A program made the position numbers and the translations under genes. DNA of 64,000 nt from Martinezella rhizogenes (GTDB lineage Bacteria > Pseudomonadota > Alphaproteobacteria > Rhizobiales > Rhizobiaceae). The stretch spans positions 496,001 to 560,000 of the forward strand of contig NZ_SGNY01000002.1 in NCBI RefSeq assembly GCF_007002745.1, given 5' to 3'. The notes below the pieces were generated by a model, which did no database searches, had not been told where the DNA came from, and saw nothing but the letters and a program-made list of their open reading frames with translations. Of the stretch, positions 44,375-53,899 are shown piece by piece. Numbering within the stretch: the stretch's first letter is position 1; each line of letters begins with the position of its first letter.

Positions 44375-45103
44375 ATGGGATTGATCCGCATTTGTCTGAT
44401 CTTTCTTGCTTTCGCACTCCTGTTTGCCCCATGGCCGGCCAGCGCGGCCAAGCTTTTCCTGACGACCGAAGTCTATCCTCCGTATAATCTGCAGGCTGCC
44501 GATGGCAGCGTGCAGGGCGTCTATTTCGACCAGCTGAAAATCATGCTGGAGGAAACCGGCACCAGCTATGAAGTCGCTGTCATGCCCTGGGCGCGGGCAA
44601 TTGCGCTGGCCGCGACACAGACGATGCATTGCGTCTTCGCCACGGCGCGAACGCCGGAGCGGGAAAAACTCTTCAAATGGGTCTCCCCGATCCACACCGA
44701 TCGCAACATTCTCGTGGCGCGTCGCAAGGCGGATATCAATGTCTCCAGCCTTCAGGACGCAAAGAAATACCGCATCGGCACTCAGCGCGGCGACTATACC
44801 GAAGCGCTTCTGGAAACGCTCGGCTTCCCGCTGGTGGATGTCGGTGCAGATTTCCAGATCACCCTTCACAAGCTGAAAGCAGGGCGCATCGACCTGATGC
44901 CCATGTCGGAAAGCACCTTCAAAACTCTGCCGGCCGACACGTTCAGGGAAGTGATTACCCTGACGCGACAACAACTGGGCCTTGCCTGCAACAAGAGCGT
45001 TCCCGACGCGCTCATCGCAAAATTGCAGGCTCGGCTGGACGGGCTGATCGCTGACGGAACCCAACAGCGCATATTCGACCGCTACAACCTCGTCAGCCCC
45101 TGA
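44375..45103 (+). CDS. Periplasmic solute-binding protein, family 3 (orphan)
   Basis: A 242-residue exported protein. The signal peptide (LIRICLIFLAFALLFAPWPASAA) is cleaved near residue 25. The SBP_bac_3 fold is recognisable from KLFLTTEVYPPYNLQAADGSVQGVYFDQLKIMLEE, CVFATARTPEREKLFKWVSPI and KYRIGTQRGDYTEALL. No permease or ATPase gene is nearby. It begins 16 bases after the GGDEF-EAL gene, so it probably delivers a ligand signal to that sensor rather than feeding an ABC importer. The frame is open upstream to 44330, but the signal peptide fixes the start at 44375. Confidence 0.88.
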   Translation: MGLIRICLIFLAFALLFAPWPASAAKLFLTTEVYPPYNLQAADGSVQGVYFDQLKIMLEETGTSYEVAVMPWARAIALAATQTMHCVFATARTPEREKLFKWVSPIHTDRNILVARRKADINVSSLQDAKKYRIGTQRGDYTEALLETLGFPLVDVGADFQITLHKLKAGRIDLMPMSESTFKTLPADTFREVITLTRQQLGLACNKSVPDALIAKLQARLDGLIADGTQQRIFDRYNLVSP

Positions 45104-45195
45104 GCGGCATCCTGCACATCCATAAAAAGATTGACAGTCGGCGCATTTCGGGGTGGTGACAACAGCATCATCAGGTAAAACGCGGACATGCCCCC

Positions 45196-45912
45196 ATGAA
45201 GATCATCGCAGGACTTGGTAATCCCGGCGCACAATATGCGGGAAACCGCCACAATATCGGTTTCATGGCCGTCGACGCGCTGCAGCGCCTGCCCTCATTT
45301 TCGCCCTGGGCGCGAAAGTTCAAGGCGGAGATTTCCGAAGGTGAAATCGCCGGCGAGAAAGTTCTGCTGATGAAACCGCTGACCTATATGAACCTTTCGG
45401 GCGAATCCGTCGGCGAAGCCATGCGCTTCTTCAAGCTCTCGCCCGGCGACATCATCGCCATCCATGACGAACTCGATCTTCTTGCCGGCCGCACCCGCAT
45501 CAAGACGGGCGGCGGTCATGGCGGCCATAATGGCCTGAAATCGCTCGATGCCCATTGTGGCAAGGAATACCGTCGCCTGCGCCTCGGCATTGGCCACCCC
45601 GGCGACAAGGAGCGGGTGCACGGCCACGTACTCGGCGATTTCGCCAAGGCCGACCGGGTCTGGCTCGATCCGCTGCTGGACGCCATTGCCGACAACGCCG
45701 CCATGCTGGTGAAGGGTGAGGATTCGCAGCTGATGAACAAGCTGGCGCTGGCCACAGGCAGCAAGCCGGAGGCCGAAAAACCGGTGAAGGCGGCCAAACC
45801 CGCCGGGCAGTCCCACATCCATCAGGCGCGCAACAGCGCCCAGCCGAAAAAACTGCCGGAAACCGGGCCGATGGCAGAAATGCTGAAGCGAATGTTCGGC
45901 AAGAAAGACTAA
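45196..45912 (+). CDS. pth: Peptidyl-tRNA hydrolase
   Basis: Recycles peptidyl-tRNAs released from stalled ribosomes. The 238 residues include the catalytic region [25 protein letters not shown] with the active His19, [13 protein letters not shown], and the third signature [28 protein letters not shown]. The C-terminal 45 residues ([17 protein letters not shown]...) are a basic, Pro/Ala-rich extension beyond the core, common in rhizobia. It is followed at once by a GNAT gene. Confidence 0.97.
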   Translation: MKIIAGLGNPGAQYAGNRHNIGFMAVDALQRLPSFSPWARKFKAEISEGEIAGEKVLLMKPLTYMNLSGESVGEAMRFFKLSPGDIIAIHDELDLLAGRTRIKTGGGHGGHNGLKSLDAHCGKEYRRLRLGIGHPGDKERVHGHVLGDFAKADRVWLDPLLDAIADNAAMLVKGEDSQLMNKLALATGSKPEAEKPVKAAKPAGQSHIHQARNSAQPKKLPETGPMAEMLKRMFGKKD

Positions 45913-45917
45913 CTCGA

Positions 45918-46379
45918 ATGCCTTCAGAGACCCTTGCCCTGCGCAAAGCCGGTCCCGGCGATCTGCCTGGCCTGCTTGAACTTTACCAGGCGCTCAATCC
46001 ATCCGACCCCGCGTTGACGGTGCAGGAGGCTGGCGCGCCCTTCGCCGCCATGCTTGAGCAACCTGGCCTGACCGTGTTTTTGGCAATGCATGACGGAAAG
46101 CCGGTTGCGACCGCCACGCTTCTGGTTGTTCCAAACCTGACGCGCGCCGCCCGCCCCTATGCGCTCATCGAAAATGTCGTGACGCTGGAAGCCCTGCGCG
46201 GCCGGGGATATGGCCGCGAGGTCGTGCGCCATACCATCAAGGCCGCTTTTGCCGCAAACTGTTACAAGGTCATGCTGCTGACGGGCCGTGACGACCCCGC
46301 GGTTCATGCCTTTTACGAAAGCTGCGGTTTTGTGCAGAACAAGACCGGCTTTCAGATCCGGAGCGAGAATTTCCAGTAA
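45918..46379 (+). CDS. GNAT-family N-acetyltransferase
   Basis: A 153-residue acetyltransferase. The acetyl-CoA-binding motif A is ALRGRGYGREVVRHTIKAAF, preceded by beta strand 4 with YALIENVVTLEA. Motif B is DPAVHAFYESCGFVQNKTGFQI. The start lies six bases after the pth stop. Substrate cannot be inferred. Confidence 0.9.
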   Translation: MPSETLALRKAGPGDLPGLLELYQALNPSDPALTVQEAGAPFAAMLEQPGLTVFLAMHDGKPVATATLLVVPNLTRAARPYALIENVVTLEALRGRGYGREVVRHTIKAAFAANCYKVMLLTGRDDPAVHAFYESCGFVQNKTGFQIRSENFQ

Positions 46380-46427
46380 AGGTGCGTAGCGGTTTTACGT
46401 CCGGAAAATGCGTAAGACAAAATACGC

Positions 46428-46739
46428 TCACTCTTCCGGCTCGGTGGTGAACATCAGCGGAAAACCGGCCTCCTTGCCGAGATCGGTCGCCTCCTTGGCC
46501 TTGGTCTCGGCGATGTCGCGCTCACAGACAACAACCACCGCACTGCCGAAGCGATGCGCCGTCATCATCACCCGGTGGCCGGTCTCCTCGCTCATGCGAA
46601 AGACGGCCTTCAGCACCACGGTGACAAATTCGCGCGGCGTATAGTCATCATTCAGCAGCATGACCTTGTAGAGCTTCGGCCGCTCCAGCTTCGGTTTGAC
46701 TTTCGGTTTCGGTTTGAGGTCGACAGGACTGTCACTCAT
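46428..46739 (-). CDS. clpS: ATP-dependent Clp protease adaptor ClpS (ClpS2-like)
   Basis: A 103-residue N-recognin that hands N-degron substrates to ClpAP. The core is YKVMLLNDDYTPREFVTVVLKAVFRMSEETGHRVMMTAHRFGSAVVVVCERDIAETKAKEA, with the N-end pocket residues NDD and the ClpA-binding helix. The N-terminal tail is Lys/Pro-rich (PKPKVKPKLERPK). Agrobacterium has two ClpS proteins; this sequence looks like the one called ClpS2, and no clpA is adjacent. That assignment is from memory. Confidence 0.93.
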   Translation of the reverse strand: MSDSPVDLKPKPKVKPKLERPKLYKVMLLNDDYTPREFVTVVLKAVFRMSEETGHRVMMTAHRFGSAVVVVCERDIAETKAKEATDLGKEAGFPLMFTTEPEE

Positions 46740-46982
46740 GATTGTCGCTCGTCATGGTGGTTCATCATCGTGGTTCAGGGGGAAAATCCCGCTGGATGGC
46801 GAAAGATCGCGCTTTGGACCCGCTTATATTGCGCCGCAACCGCGCTATCGGCAAGCCTGCCCGGAAATCGGCACCTTTCGCAGGGCTTTGCCAGCCCAAA
46901 TCGGCCCGCGGGCTTGACCTTGCCCTGCCCTTTCCGCAAAAGGCTCCTCAACGAATTCTTTCAAACGGACAGGTTTCAAGCC

Positions 46983-48086
46983 ATGGGCTTCAAATGCGGT
47001 ATCGTCGGGCTGCCGAATGTCGGCAAGTCCACCCTCTTCAACGCGCTGACGAAAACGGCCGCCGCACAGGCCGCCAACTATCCTTTCTGCACCATCGAGC
47101 CGAACACCGGCGAGGTTGCGGTGCCCGATCCGCGTATGCAGCAGCTTGCCGCCATCGCCGGTTCGAAGGAAATCATTCCGACCCGCATCTCCTTCGTGGA
47201 CATTGCCGGTTTGGTGCGTGGCGCATCGAAGGGTGAAGGCCTCGGCAACAAGTTCCTCGCCAATATCCGCGAAGTCGATGCCGTCGTGCACGTGCTGCGT
47301 TGCTTTGAAGACGACGATATCACCCATGTGGAAGGCCGCATCAACCCGGTCGGCGATGCCGAAACAATCGAGACCGAGCTGATGCTCGCCGACCTCGAAA
47401 GCCTGGAACGCCGCGTCGAGCAGACCCGCAAGCGCGCCAGCAGCAAGGACAAGGAATCCCTCGCCCAACTGCCCGTCATGGAAGCCGTCATCACGCTACT
47501 CAACGACGGAAAGCCGGCACGCCTGCTGTTGAAGACGCTGGCAGCCGAGGAGATCGAAATCCTCAAGGGCCTCAACCTTCTGACGTCGCACCCGGTGCTT
47601 TATGTCTGCAACGTCTCGGAAGCCGATGCATCCTCCGGCAACGAGCATACCGAGGCCGTCGCAGTGATGGCAAAGCAGCAGGGCGCCGAATGCGTGATCA
47701 TCTCGGCGGCGATCGAAGCCGAAGTTGCACAGCTTCCGGCTGATGAAGCCGAGGAATTCCTCTCGGCGCTCGGTCTTAACGAGGCCGGCCTCGACCGCCT
47801 AATCCGCGCCGGCTATCACCTGCTCGACCTCATCACCTATTTCACCGTTGGCCCGAAGGAAACACGCGCCTGGACGATCGTGCGCGGCACCAAAGCCCCC
47901 GCCGCCGCCGGCGTCATCCACACCGATTTCGAACGCGGCTTCATCCGCGCCTTCACCATCGGCTTTGACGACTACATCGCCTATAAGGGCGAAGTGGGCG
48001 CCAAGGAAGCCGGCAAGGGACGCGACGAAGGCAAGGAATATGTCGTTCAGGATGGCGACGTCATCCACTTCCGCTTCAACACCTGA
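46983..48086 (+). CDS. ychF: Redox-regulated ATPase/GTPase YchF (Obg family)
   Basis: A 367-residue P-loop protein that prefers ATP over GTP and associates with ribosomes. The G1 motif is CGIVGLPNVGKSTLFNALT, G3 is FVDIAGLVRGASKGEGLGNKFL, and the altered G4 (VCNVSE rather than NKxD) is typical of YchF. A coiled-coil arm and a C-terminal TGS domain (ITYFTVGPKETRAWTI) follow. ATG 46983 gives the conserved N-terminus, though the frame is open to 46554. In alphaproteobacteria it usually follows pth. Confidence 0.97.
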   Translation: MGFKCGIVGLPNVGKSTLFNALTKTAAAQAANYPFCTIEPNTGEVAVPDPRMQQLAAIAGSKEIIPTRISFVDIAGLVRGASKGEGLGNKFLANIREVDAVVHVLRCFEDDDITHVEGRINPVGDAETIETELMLADLESLERRVEQTRKRASSKDKESLAQLPVMEAVITLLNDGKPARLLLKTLAAEEIEILKGLNLLTSHPVLYVCNVSEADASSGNEHTEAVAVMAKQQGAECVIISAAIEAEVAQLPADEAEEFLSALGLNEAGLDRLIRAGYHLLDLITYFTVGPKETRAWTIVRGTKAPAAAGVIHTDFERGFIRAFTIGFDDYIAYKGEVGAKEAGKGRDEGKEYVVQDGDVIHFRFNT

Positions 48087-48145
48087 TCTGGTTTGGACGG
48101 GGCTTGCTTCCTCTGAAGCGCTAGGTGGGGCGGACATACCGCTTG

Positions 48146-48270
48146 TGTCTTCTCCCCGTCCGGGGAGAAGGTGGCCCGAAGGGTCGGATGAGGGATAACC
48201 TCTCCGCATATCTCTACCCTCGCCCCCTCATCCCGCTGCCGCGACCTTCTCCCCGGCGGGGAGAAGAAAC
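48146..48270. repeat. Intergenic palindromic repeat, class 2 (inverted pair)
   Basis: CTTCTCCCCG...CGGGGAGAAG hairpins occur at 48149-48170 and 48246-48266. They flank inverted stretches resembling GGTGGCCCGAAGGGTCGGAT. This is the widespread rhizobial 'GGGGAGAAGGTGGCCCGAAGGG' type of repeat. It fills the gap between ychF and the first MaoC gene; I see no gene in it. Confidence 0.85.
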
Positions 48271-48383
48271 GGGCCTTACCCGCTCGCCATCCCTCCCTCG
48301 CATCACACCTTCGATTTGACCTTTACGTAAAGGGAAAAATCATCTTAGATGCGCCGACTTTGACTGTGCGAAGGGAGGACGCC

Positions 48384-48857
48384 ATGACGCCGGTCGCGAT
48401 TTACACCTATGAGGATTTTTCCGTTGGACGGGAATTTCCCCTCGGACCGCAATCGATTTCCGCGGAGCAGATCATTGCTTTCGCCAGCGAATTCGACCCG
48501 CAACCCATGCATCTTTCCGAAGAAGCCGGCCGCCAGAGCATTCTCGGCGGGCTGGCGGCATCAGGCTGGCACACCTGCAGCCTGCTGATGCGGATGATGG
48601 CAGACAGCTATATTGCCGGTTCAACCTCGCAAGGCAGCCCCGGCATCGATTACGTCGACTGGAAAAAGCCGGTTCTGGCCGGAGATACGCTTTCGGGAAA
48701 ATCCATCGTTCTGGAACAGCGCCCTTCCGCCTCGCGCGCTGGCATCGGCCTCGTGAAATTCCGCCATGAGCTTTACAATCAGCGTGGCATTCTGGTCGCG
48801 CAGGGCGAAAACACCGTAATGTTCCTGATGCGGGCAGACGGAGGCCTTGCAGCATGA
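48384..48857 (+). CDS. MaoC-like hot-dog dehydratase, first of pair
   Basis: A 157-residue single hot-dog domain. The hydratase motif with catalytic Asp and His is FASEFDPQPMHLSEEAGRQSILGGLAASGWHTCSLLMRMM. The remaining core is VDWKKPVLAGDTLSGKSIVLEQRPS. Proteins of this type hydrate enoyl-CoA thioesters. ATG 48384 follows GGGAGG; the next gene overlaps its stop as ATGA. The pair may form a heterodimeric hydratase. Confidence 0.92.
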   Translation: MTPVAIYTYEDFSVGREFPLGPQSISAEQIIAFASEFDPQPMHLSEEAGRQSILGGLAASGWHTCSLLMRMMADSYIAGSTSQGSPGIDYVDWKKPVLAGDTLSGKSIVLEQRPSASRAGIGLVKFRHELYNQRGILVAQGENTVMFLMRADGGLAA

Positions 48858-49321
48858 GACTGGCAGAATTATCCCCCATCGGCGAGCGCGTCACCCTCGA
48901 CACGCTGCATTTTTCCGCCGAAGACATCATTCGTTTCGCCCGCGATTTTGATCCGCAGCCGTTCCACCTCGATGCCGAGGCCGCCAGAAACAGCGTTTTC
49001 GGCGGTCTCTGCGCTTCCGGCTGGCACACGGGCGCGGGCTGGATGAAGTGTTTCCTGTCCCATTGGGCAAAAGAGGTCAAAAGGCTGAAACAGCAGGGCA
49101 TTGAGCCACCGCGGCTCGGCCCCTCACCGGGGTTTCGAGAGCTCAAATGGAAGAAGCCGGTGTTTGCCGGTGATGATGTGACCTATTTCGTCACCCTGCT
49201 CGATACCCGCCCGCTGGAATCCCGCGCCGGCGTCTGGCTCAACACCACCTTCAACGAAGGCGTGAACCAGTCGGGAGAAACGGTGCTGACCTTCCGCAGC
49301 GGGGTTCTGGAGTTCGAATAG
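48854..49321 (+). CDS. MaoC-like hot-dog dehydratase, second of pair
   Basis: A 155-residue paralogue of the upstream protein, with FARDFDPQPFHLDAEAARNSVFGGLCASGWHTGAGWMKCF as the hydratase motif and LKWKKPVFAGDDVTYFVTLLDTRP as the core. The start overlaps the previous stop by four bases, so the two are translated together. The duplication is old, since identity is mostly limited to motifs. The CoA substrate is unknown. Confidence 0.92.
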   Translation: MRLAELSPIGERVTLDTLHFSAEDIIRFARDFDPQPFHLDAEAARNSVFGGLCASGWHTGAGWMKCFLSHWAKEVKRLKQQGIEPPRLGPSPGFRELKWKKPVFAGDDVTYFVTLLDTRPLESRAGVWLNTTFNEGVNQSGETVLTFRSGVLEFE

Positions 49322-49383
49322 GCACTGGCCCATATCACGCCGCCGCGATACCCTTCAGCAGGAATCGCGGCGGGCCGGTAAAT

Positions 49384-50019
49384 ATGGATGATATTCTCAA
49401 GGGTTATGCCGAGGCAGCAACGCCCGACCTGATTTCCAGGTTCGAAAATCTCGACTGCGGAGCAGTTTACGCACCCGTCATCGACCTGCTGCCGACGGCA
49501 CCCTCCCGGATCGCAGATATTGGCAGCGGCACCGGCCGCGACGCCGCATGGTTTGCCGCGCAGGGCCATGAGGTTCTCGCCGTCGAGCCGGTCGGAGAGC
49601 TCCGTGAACCCGGCATGCAATTACATTCATCGGAGAAAATAACGTGGCTGGATGACACCTTGCCCGCGCTGACAAGGGCTCGCTGCTATGGCACCTTCGA
49701 TCTGGTTGCCCTGTGCGGCGTCTGGCACCACATCCATCATGATGCAAGGCGCGCTGCGATGGAAAGCCTCTCGGCGATGACGGCGACAGGCGGATTTCTG
49801 ATCATGTCACTGCGTCATGGTCCGGCACCCGAGGGCCGCCGCGCCTTTGCCATTTCCCCGGCGGAAACCATAAACGAGGCCGCCCGTCTTGGCTTCACGT
49901 TAATCCGGGAAGCGGAGGTGGGTTCCATTCAGGCCGGGAACCGCGCTCTGGGCGTTCACTGGACATGGATTGCCTTGCGAAAAACCGGCAGAACGAGCGG
50001 GCTGCTGCAGCAGCCCTGA
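49384..50019 (+). CDS. Class I SAM-dependent methyltransferase
   Basis: A 211-residue methyltransferase with the SAM motif IADIGSGTGRDAAWFAAQGHEVLAVEP (motif I and the acidic end of strand 2) and motif II region YGTFDLVALCGVWHHIHHDARRAAMESL. The fold is that of small-molecule methyltransferases such as UbiE/Methyltransf_11. It may be transcribed with the MaoC pair 62 bases upstream, but the substrate is unknown. It is convergent with apt. Confidence 0.88.
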   Translation: MDDILKGYAEAATPDLISRFENLDCGAVYAPVIDLLPTAPSRIADIGSGTGRDAAWFAAQGHEVLAVEPVGELREPGMQLHSSEKITWLDDTLPALTRARCYGTFDLVALCGVWHHIHHDARRAAMESLSAMTATGGFLIMSLRHGPAPEGRRAFAISPAETINEAARLGFTLIREAEVGSIQAGNRALGVHWTWIALRKTGRTSGLLQQP

Positions 50020-50033
50020 CCGTTATTTCTGCC

Positions 50034-50576
50034 TCAATGGCCGGAAAACTCCACCAGCGTCCGTACCTCGACGCCAAGGTCTTCCAGCTTCTTGCGACCA
50101 CCGAGATCGGGCAGATCAATGACGAAACAGGCGGAAACGATATCCGCGCCCATCTGCCGCAAAAGCTTGACCGCGCCTTCGGCAGTGCCGCCGGTCGCAA
50201 TCAGATCGTCGACCAGAATGACCTTCTCGCCGGGCTGCACGGCATCCACATGCATCTCCATTTCGTCCACGCCATATTCCAGGCTGTAGGCTACCCGCAC
50301 CGTGGTGTGTGGCAGCTTGCCCTTCTTGCGGATCGGCACGAAGCCGGCCGAGAGCTGATGCGCCACCGCCCCGCCCAGAATGAAGCCGCGGGCTTCCATG
50401 CCGGCGATCTTGTCGATCTTCGTTCCCGCATAGGGCTGTACAAGCTCGTCCACCGCCCGGCGGAAAGCCCGCGGATTGCCGAGCAATGTGGTGATGTCCC
50501 GAAAGATGATGCCCGGCTTCGGATAGTCGGGAATGGAGCGGATGGCAGCGGAAAGCTCCGAAGCGATAACGGTCAT
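50034..50576 (-). CDS. apt: Adenine phosphoribosyltransferase
   Basis: Converts adenine plus PRPP to AMP. It has 180 residues, the family length. Visible are [19 protein letters not shown] at the N-terminus, the flexible hood ([34 protein letters not shown]), and the PRPP-binding signature [21 protein letters not shown]. It lies downstream of petC on the same strand, but a strong terminator and 230 bases separate them, so it probably has its own promoter. Confidence 0.97.
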   Translation of the reverse strand: MTVIASELSAAIRSIPDYPKPGIIFRDITTLLGNPRAFRRAVDELVQPYAGTKIDKIAGMEARGFILGGAVAHQLSAGFVPIRKKGKLPHTTVRVAYSLEYGVDEMEMHVDAVQPGEKVILVDDLIATGGTAEGAVKLLRQMGADIVSACFVIDLPDLGGRKKLEDLGVEVRTLVEFSGH

Positions 50577-50751
50577 GGTATTTCCATTTAGTATGGGAAT
50601 GATCAGAAGGTTCAGGCCACCCTATCAACTTGATGGCGGCGGACCAACAAAAAAGGACCGCGACCGTCAGCCCTCCTCCGTTGGTACTGAACCTCAACTT
50701 TCGGGTCGCGTGAGCTGCGATCAGACAACGCTCCCTTGTTCGACAGGCCAC

Positions 50752-50780
50752 AAAAAAGCCCCCACGGAAACCGTGGGGGC
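50752..50780 (-). terminator. Intrinsic terminator after petC
   Basis: On the minus strand GCCCCCACGG-TTT-CCGTGGGGGC is a perfect 10-bp stem followed by TTTTTTG. It lies about 28 bases beyond the petC stop and closes the petABC operon. Confidence 0.93.
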
Positions 50781-50807
50781 CGTTGATTGCAGCCGCTTGA
50801 AACCGGC

Positions 50808-51692
50808 TCAATGCTCCTTGTTGGCGTAGATCGATTTCTTGGTCAGATAGATCAGTGCCGTGAAGATGAACAGGAACACCATGACCATGAAACCGGTGCG
50901 CTTGCGCTGTTCCAGATGCGGCTCCGCAGCCCACATCAGGAAGGCAGAGACGTCCTTGGAATATTGATCCACCGTCTGCGGTGCACCGTCATCATAGGTC
51001 ACCTGATCGGCGCTGATCGGCGGCGCCATCTTCAGCGCCACGGCGCTGACGAAATACGGGTTGAAATGCGTGCCTTCCGACACTTCAACACCGGCCGGCG
51101 CATCCTGATATCCGGTCAGCAGCGCATGGATATAATCCGGGCCGCCTTCCTGGTAACCGCCGATGATCGGGATCATGTCGATGATGAATTGCGGGAACCC
51201 GCGTTCAACACCACGCGCCTTGGCAAGCAGCGACATATCAGGCGGTGCGGCCCCGCCATTGGCGGCGGCTGCCGCCTCGTGGTTCGGGAACGGCGAAGGG
51301 AAGTGATCGGAAGGTACGGCCTTGCGGCTATACATTTCGCCATCGGCGTTCGGGCCGTCCTGCACTTCATATTCGGCAGCGAAAGCCTTCACCTGATCTT
51401 CCGAATAACCGAGATCTCCCAGCGTGCGGAAGGAAACAAGGCTCATCGAATGGCAGGCGGAGCAGACTTCCTTATAGACCTTGAGACCACGCTGCAGCTG
51501 GCCTTTGTCGTATTTGCCGAAAGGTCCGGCAAAGGACCAGCTCTGCTCCTCGGGCTTGATGACCGGGAAGTGACCGCCGGCAACCGCATGTTCGGTCTTG
51601 GTGGCAAGGTCATGGCTCTCCTCGGCCGCGAATGCGGCGGAGGAACAGCCAATGGCGGCGATGAGCGCGATGCTCGTGAGAAGCGTCTTCAT
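50808..51692 (-). CDS. petC: Cytochrome c1 of the bc1 complex
   Basis: A 294-residue membrane-anchored c-type cytochrome. A signal peptide (TLLTSIALIAAIGCSSAAFA) is followed by the haem site CSACHSM, the region with the axial Met (ALKMAPPIS), and a single C-terminal TM anchor (GFMVMVFLFIFTALIYLTKKSIY). It passes electrons from the Rieske protein to cytochrome c. ATG 51692 has AAGGAAGG about 9 bases upstream; ATG 51701 is three codons longer. Unlike Bradyrhizobium FbcH, cytochromes b and c1 are separate genes here. Confidence 0.95.
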   Translation of the reverse strand: MKTLLTSIALIAAIGCSSAAFAAEESHDLATKTEHAVAGGHFPVIKPEEQSWSFAGPFGKYDKGQLQRGLKVYKEVCSACHSMSLVSFRTLGDLGYSEDQVKAFAAEYEVQDGPNADGEMYSRKAVPSDHFPSPFPNHEAAAAANGGAAPPDMSLLAKARGVERGFPQFIIDMIPIIGGYQEGGPDYIHALLTGYQDAPAGVEVSEGTHFNPYFVSAVALKMAPPISADQVTYDDGAPQTVDQYSKDVSAFLMWAAEPHLEQRKRTGFMVMVFLFIFTALIYLTKKSIYANKEH

Positions 51693-51714
51693 TGTCGTCA
51701 TCCTTCCTTCGCGC

Positions 51715-52998
51715 TCAGATCTGGGCGGCCGCTGGCGCGGCACCCTTCTTGGCGGCGTTCTTTTCAAGAACGGCCTCGGTAATGGAATTCGGAATACGCC
51801 GCGGCGTTTCGACCAGACCGAGGATCGGCATGATGACGAGGAAGAACCCGAAATAGTACAGCGTGCCGATCTGCGACATGACGACATAGAGGCCTTCCGC
51901 AGGACGTGAACCCAGCCAGCCGAGCAGGATGGCGTTGACCACGAAAATCCAGAAGAACAATTTGTACCACGGACGATAGACTGCGGAGCGAACCTTCGAC
52001 GTATCGAGCCAGGGCAGGAAGAACAGCACGATGATCGCGCCGAACATCACGAGAACGCCACCGAGCTTGGAATCGATCGGCCCGATATTGAAGGTGATGG
52101 CGCGCAGCATCGCGTAGAACGGCAGGTAATACCATTCCGGCACGATATGCGCCGGCGTCTTCAGCGGATCCGCCATGATGTAGTTATCAGGGTGGCCGAG
52201 GAAGTTCGGCATGTAGAAGATGAACCAGGCATAGGCGATGAGGAACACCGAAACGCCGAGCGCATCCTTCAACGTCGCATAGGGCGTGAAGGGGACCGTA
52301 TCGGTCTTGCTCTTCACTTCCACGCCGGTCGGGTTGGTCTGGCCGGTCACATGCAGCGCCCAGATATGCAGGATGACGACACCCGCGATCATGAAGGGCA
52401 GCAGGTAATGCAGCGCAAAGAAGCGGTTGAGTGTCGGATTGTCGACCGCAAAGCCGCCGAGCAGGAACTGCTGGATCCATTCACCAATCAGCGGGAAAGC
52501 CGTGAAGAAGCCGGTGATGACGGTCGCACCCCAGAAGGACATCTGACCCCAGGGAAGGACGTAGCCCATGAAGCCCGTCGCCATCATCAGCAGATAGATC
52601 ACGCAGCCGAGGATCCAGAGGATTTCGCGCGGCGCCTTGTAGGACCCGTAATAAAGACCACGGGCAATGTGCAGATAGACCGCGATGAAGAAGAACGACG
52701 CGCCGTTGGCGTGCATATAACGCAGCAGCCAGCCGTGGTTGACGTCACGCATGATCTTTTCGACGGAATTGAAGGCAACCGTCGTTTCAGCGGCATAATG
52801 CATGGCAAGCACGACGCCGGTGAGGATCTGCACGATCAGCATGACGGAAAGCATCGCACCGAAGGTGTAGGCGTAGTTCAGGTTACGCGGGACAGGATAG
52901 GCAACGAAGCTGTCATAGATCAAGCGCGGCAAGGGAAGCCGCGAATCGATCCACCTTTCGATGCCGGTGGACGGCTGATAACTGGAATGGCCACTCAT
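51715..52998 (-). CDS. petB: Cytochrome b of the bc1 complex
   Basis: A 427-residue polytopic protein that holds haems bL and bH and the Qo and Qi sites. The N-terminal four-helix part has the haem His pairs ([39 protein letters not shown]) and [20 protein letters not shown]. The Qo motif is PEWY ([14 protein letters not shown]). The C-terminal helices end in an Ala/Lys tail. It lies 14 bases after petA and 22 before petC. Confidence 0.97.
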   Translation of the reverse strand: MSGHSSYQPSTGIERWIDSRLPLPRLIYDSFVAYPVPRNLNYAYTFGAMLSVMLIVQILTGVVLAMHYAAETTVAFNSVEKIMRDVNHGWLLRYMHANGASFFFIAVYLHIARGLYYGSYKAPREILWILGCVIYLLMMATGFMGYVLPWGQMSFWGATVITGFFTAFPLIGEWIQQFLLGGFAVDNPTLNRFFALHYLLPFMIAGVVILHIWALHVTGQTNPTGVEVKSKTDTVPFTPYATLKDALGVSVFLIAYAWFIFYMPNFLGHPDNYIMADPLKTPAHIVPEWYYLPFYAMLRAITFNIGPIDSKLGGVLVMFGAIIVLFFLPWLDTSKVRSAVYRPWYKLFFWIFVVNAILLGWLGSRPAEGLYVVMSQIGTLYYFGFFLVIMPILGLVETPRRIPNSITEAVLEKNAAKKGAAPAAAQI

Positions 52999-53012
52999 GA
53001 ATATCTGTCCCC

Positions 53013-53591
53013 TTATCCGATCTTGATCACGGTATCGGATGTGAATGCAAATGTCGGGATGGCGAGGTTCTGCGGCGCCGGACCCTTACGAATGCGGCCC
53101 GCCGTATCGTAGTGCGAGCCATGGCAGGGACAGAACCACCCGCCGAAATCGCCGGCCTGGCCGAGCGGAACGCAACCGAGATGGGTGCAGGAACCGATCA
53201 TGACTATCCAGTTCTCCTTGCCCTCACCGGCCGAACGGTCAATATCCGTCGCCTGGGCGTCGACGGCGATATTGGCATTGCGTGCCACCGGATCCTTGAG
53301 ATCGCCGAGAGCGACCGCCTTGGCTTCATCGATTTCCTTTTCCGTGCGGTTGCGGATGAAAATCGGCTTGCCGCGCCACTTCACGGTAAGCGACATGCCC
53401 GGCTCGACCGCCGCGACATTCACTTCGATGGAAGCGAGCGCCAGCGTCGATGCATCGGGACGCATCTGGTCGATGAAAGGCCATGCGACTGCAGCAGCGC
53501 CAACGGCGCCCGTCATTCCGGTTACTAGATAAAGAAAATCGCGACGGGTCGGTTCACCCGAGGCGTCGTGATTGGTTACGTGCTCGCTCAC
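53013..53591 (-). CDS. petA: Rieske iron-sulfur subunit of the bc1 complex
   Basis: A 192-residue protein with an N-terminal Tat-type anchor ([26 protein letters not shown]) and a periplasmic Rieske domain whose 2Fe-2S ligands are in CTHLGC and CPCHGSH. The GTG at 53591 is the start that gives [19 protein letters not shown], with AGAGGATGG upstream. It is the first gene of petABC. A long inverted repeat sits upstream of it (53655-53685). Confidence 0.95.
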   Translation of the reverse strand: MSEHVTNHDASGEPTRRDFLYLVTGMTGAVGAAAVAWPFIDQMRPDASTLALASIEVNVAAVEPGMSLTVKWRGKPIFIRNRTEKEIDEAKAVALGDLKDPVARNANIAVDAQATDIDRSAGEGKENWIVMIGSCTHLGCVPLGQAGDFGGWFCPCHGSHYDTAGRIRKGPAPQNLAIPTFAFTSDTVIKIG

Positions 53592-53899
53592 CGCTACACC
53601 ATCCTCTGCGCTGTTTTTGCCGTAAATCGCATGAGTCCTCCCGCTATGATTTGATCCAGGACAAACTCCGTCCCATCGTCCTGGACACAACTGCGGCATA
53701 AAGAAACCGCGTCATTGTGTTTGATCGCAAAATATTGACTGACTTGGCAAGAGCAAAGCACACAAAGCTGCCGTAATTCTGCCTGAGGGGGCCGATTTGT
53801 TTCGCATTTTTCCCGAGCCTTGGCAGGCGGGCAACATTGTGCCCGCCTGTGCCCCATGGTACGAGACGCGCAGGGAGAGCTTGGAAAGCAGGGATTCGG
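53592..53899. other. 308-base divergent region between petA and the EEP gene
   Basis: It holds a perfect 8-bp inverted repeat TCCAGGAC-N15-GTCCTGGA (53655-53662 and 53678-53685), about 65-95 bases before the petA start and so a candidate operator. It also holds a perfect 10-bp hairpin CAGGCGGGCA-ACATTG-TGCCCGCCTG (53824-53849) before the EEP gene. No gene is evident. Confidence 0.5.
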
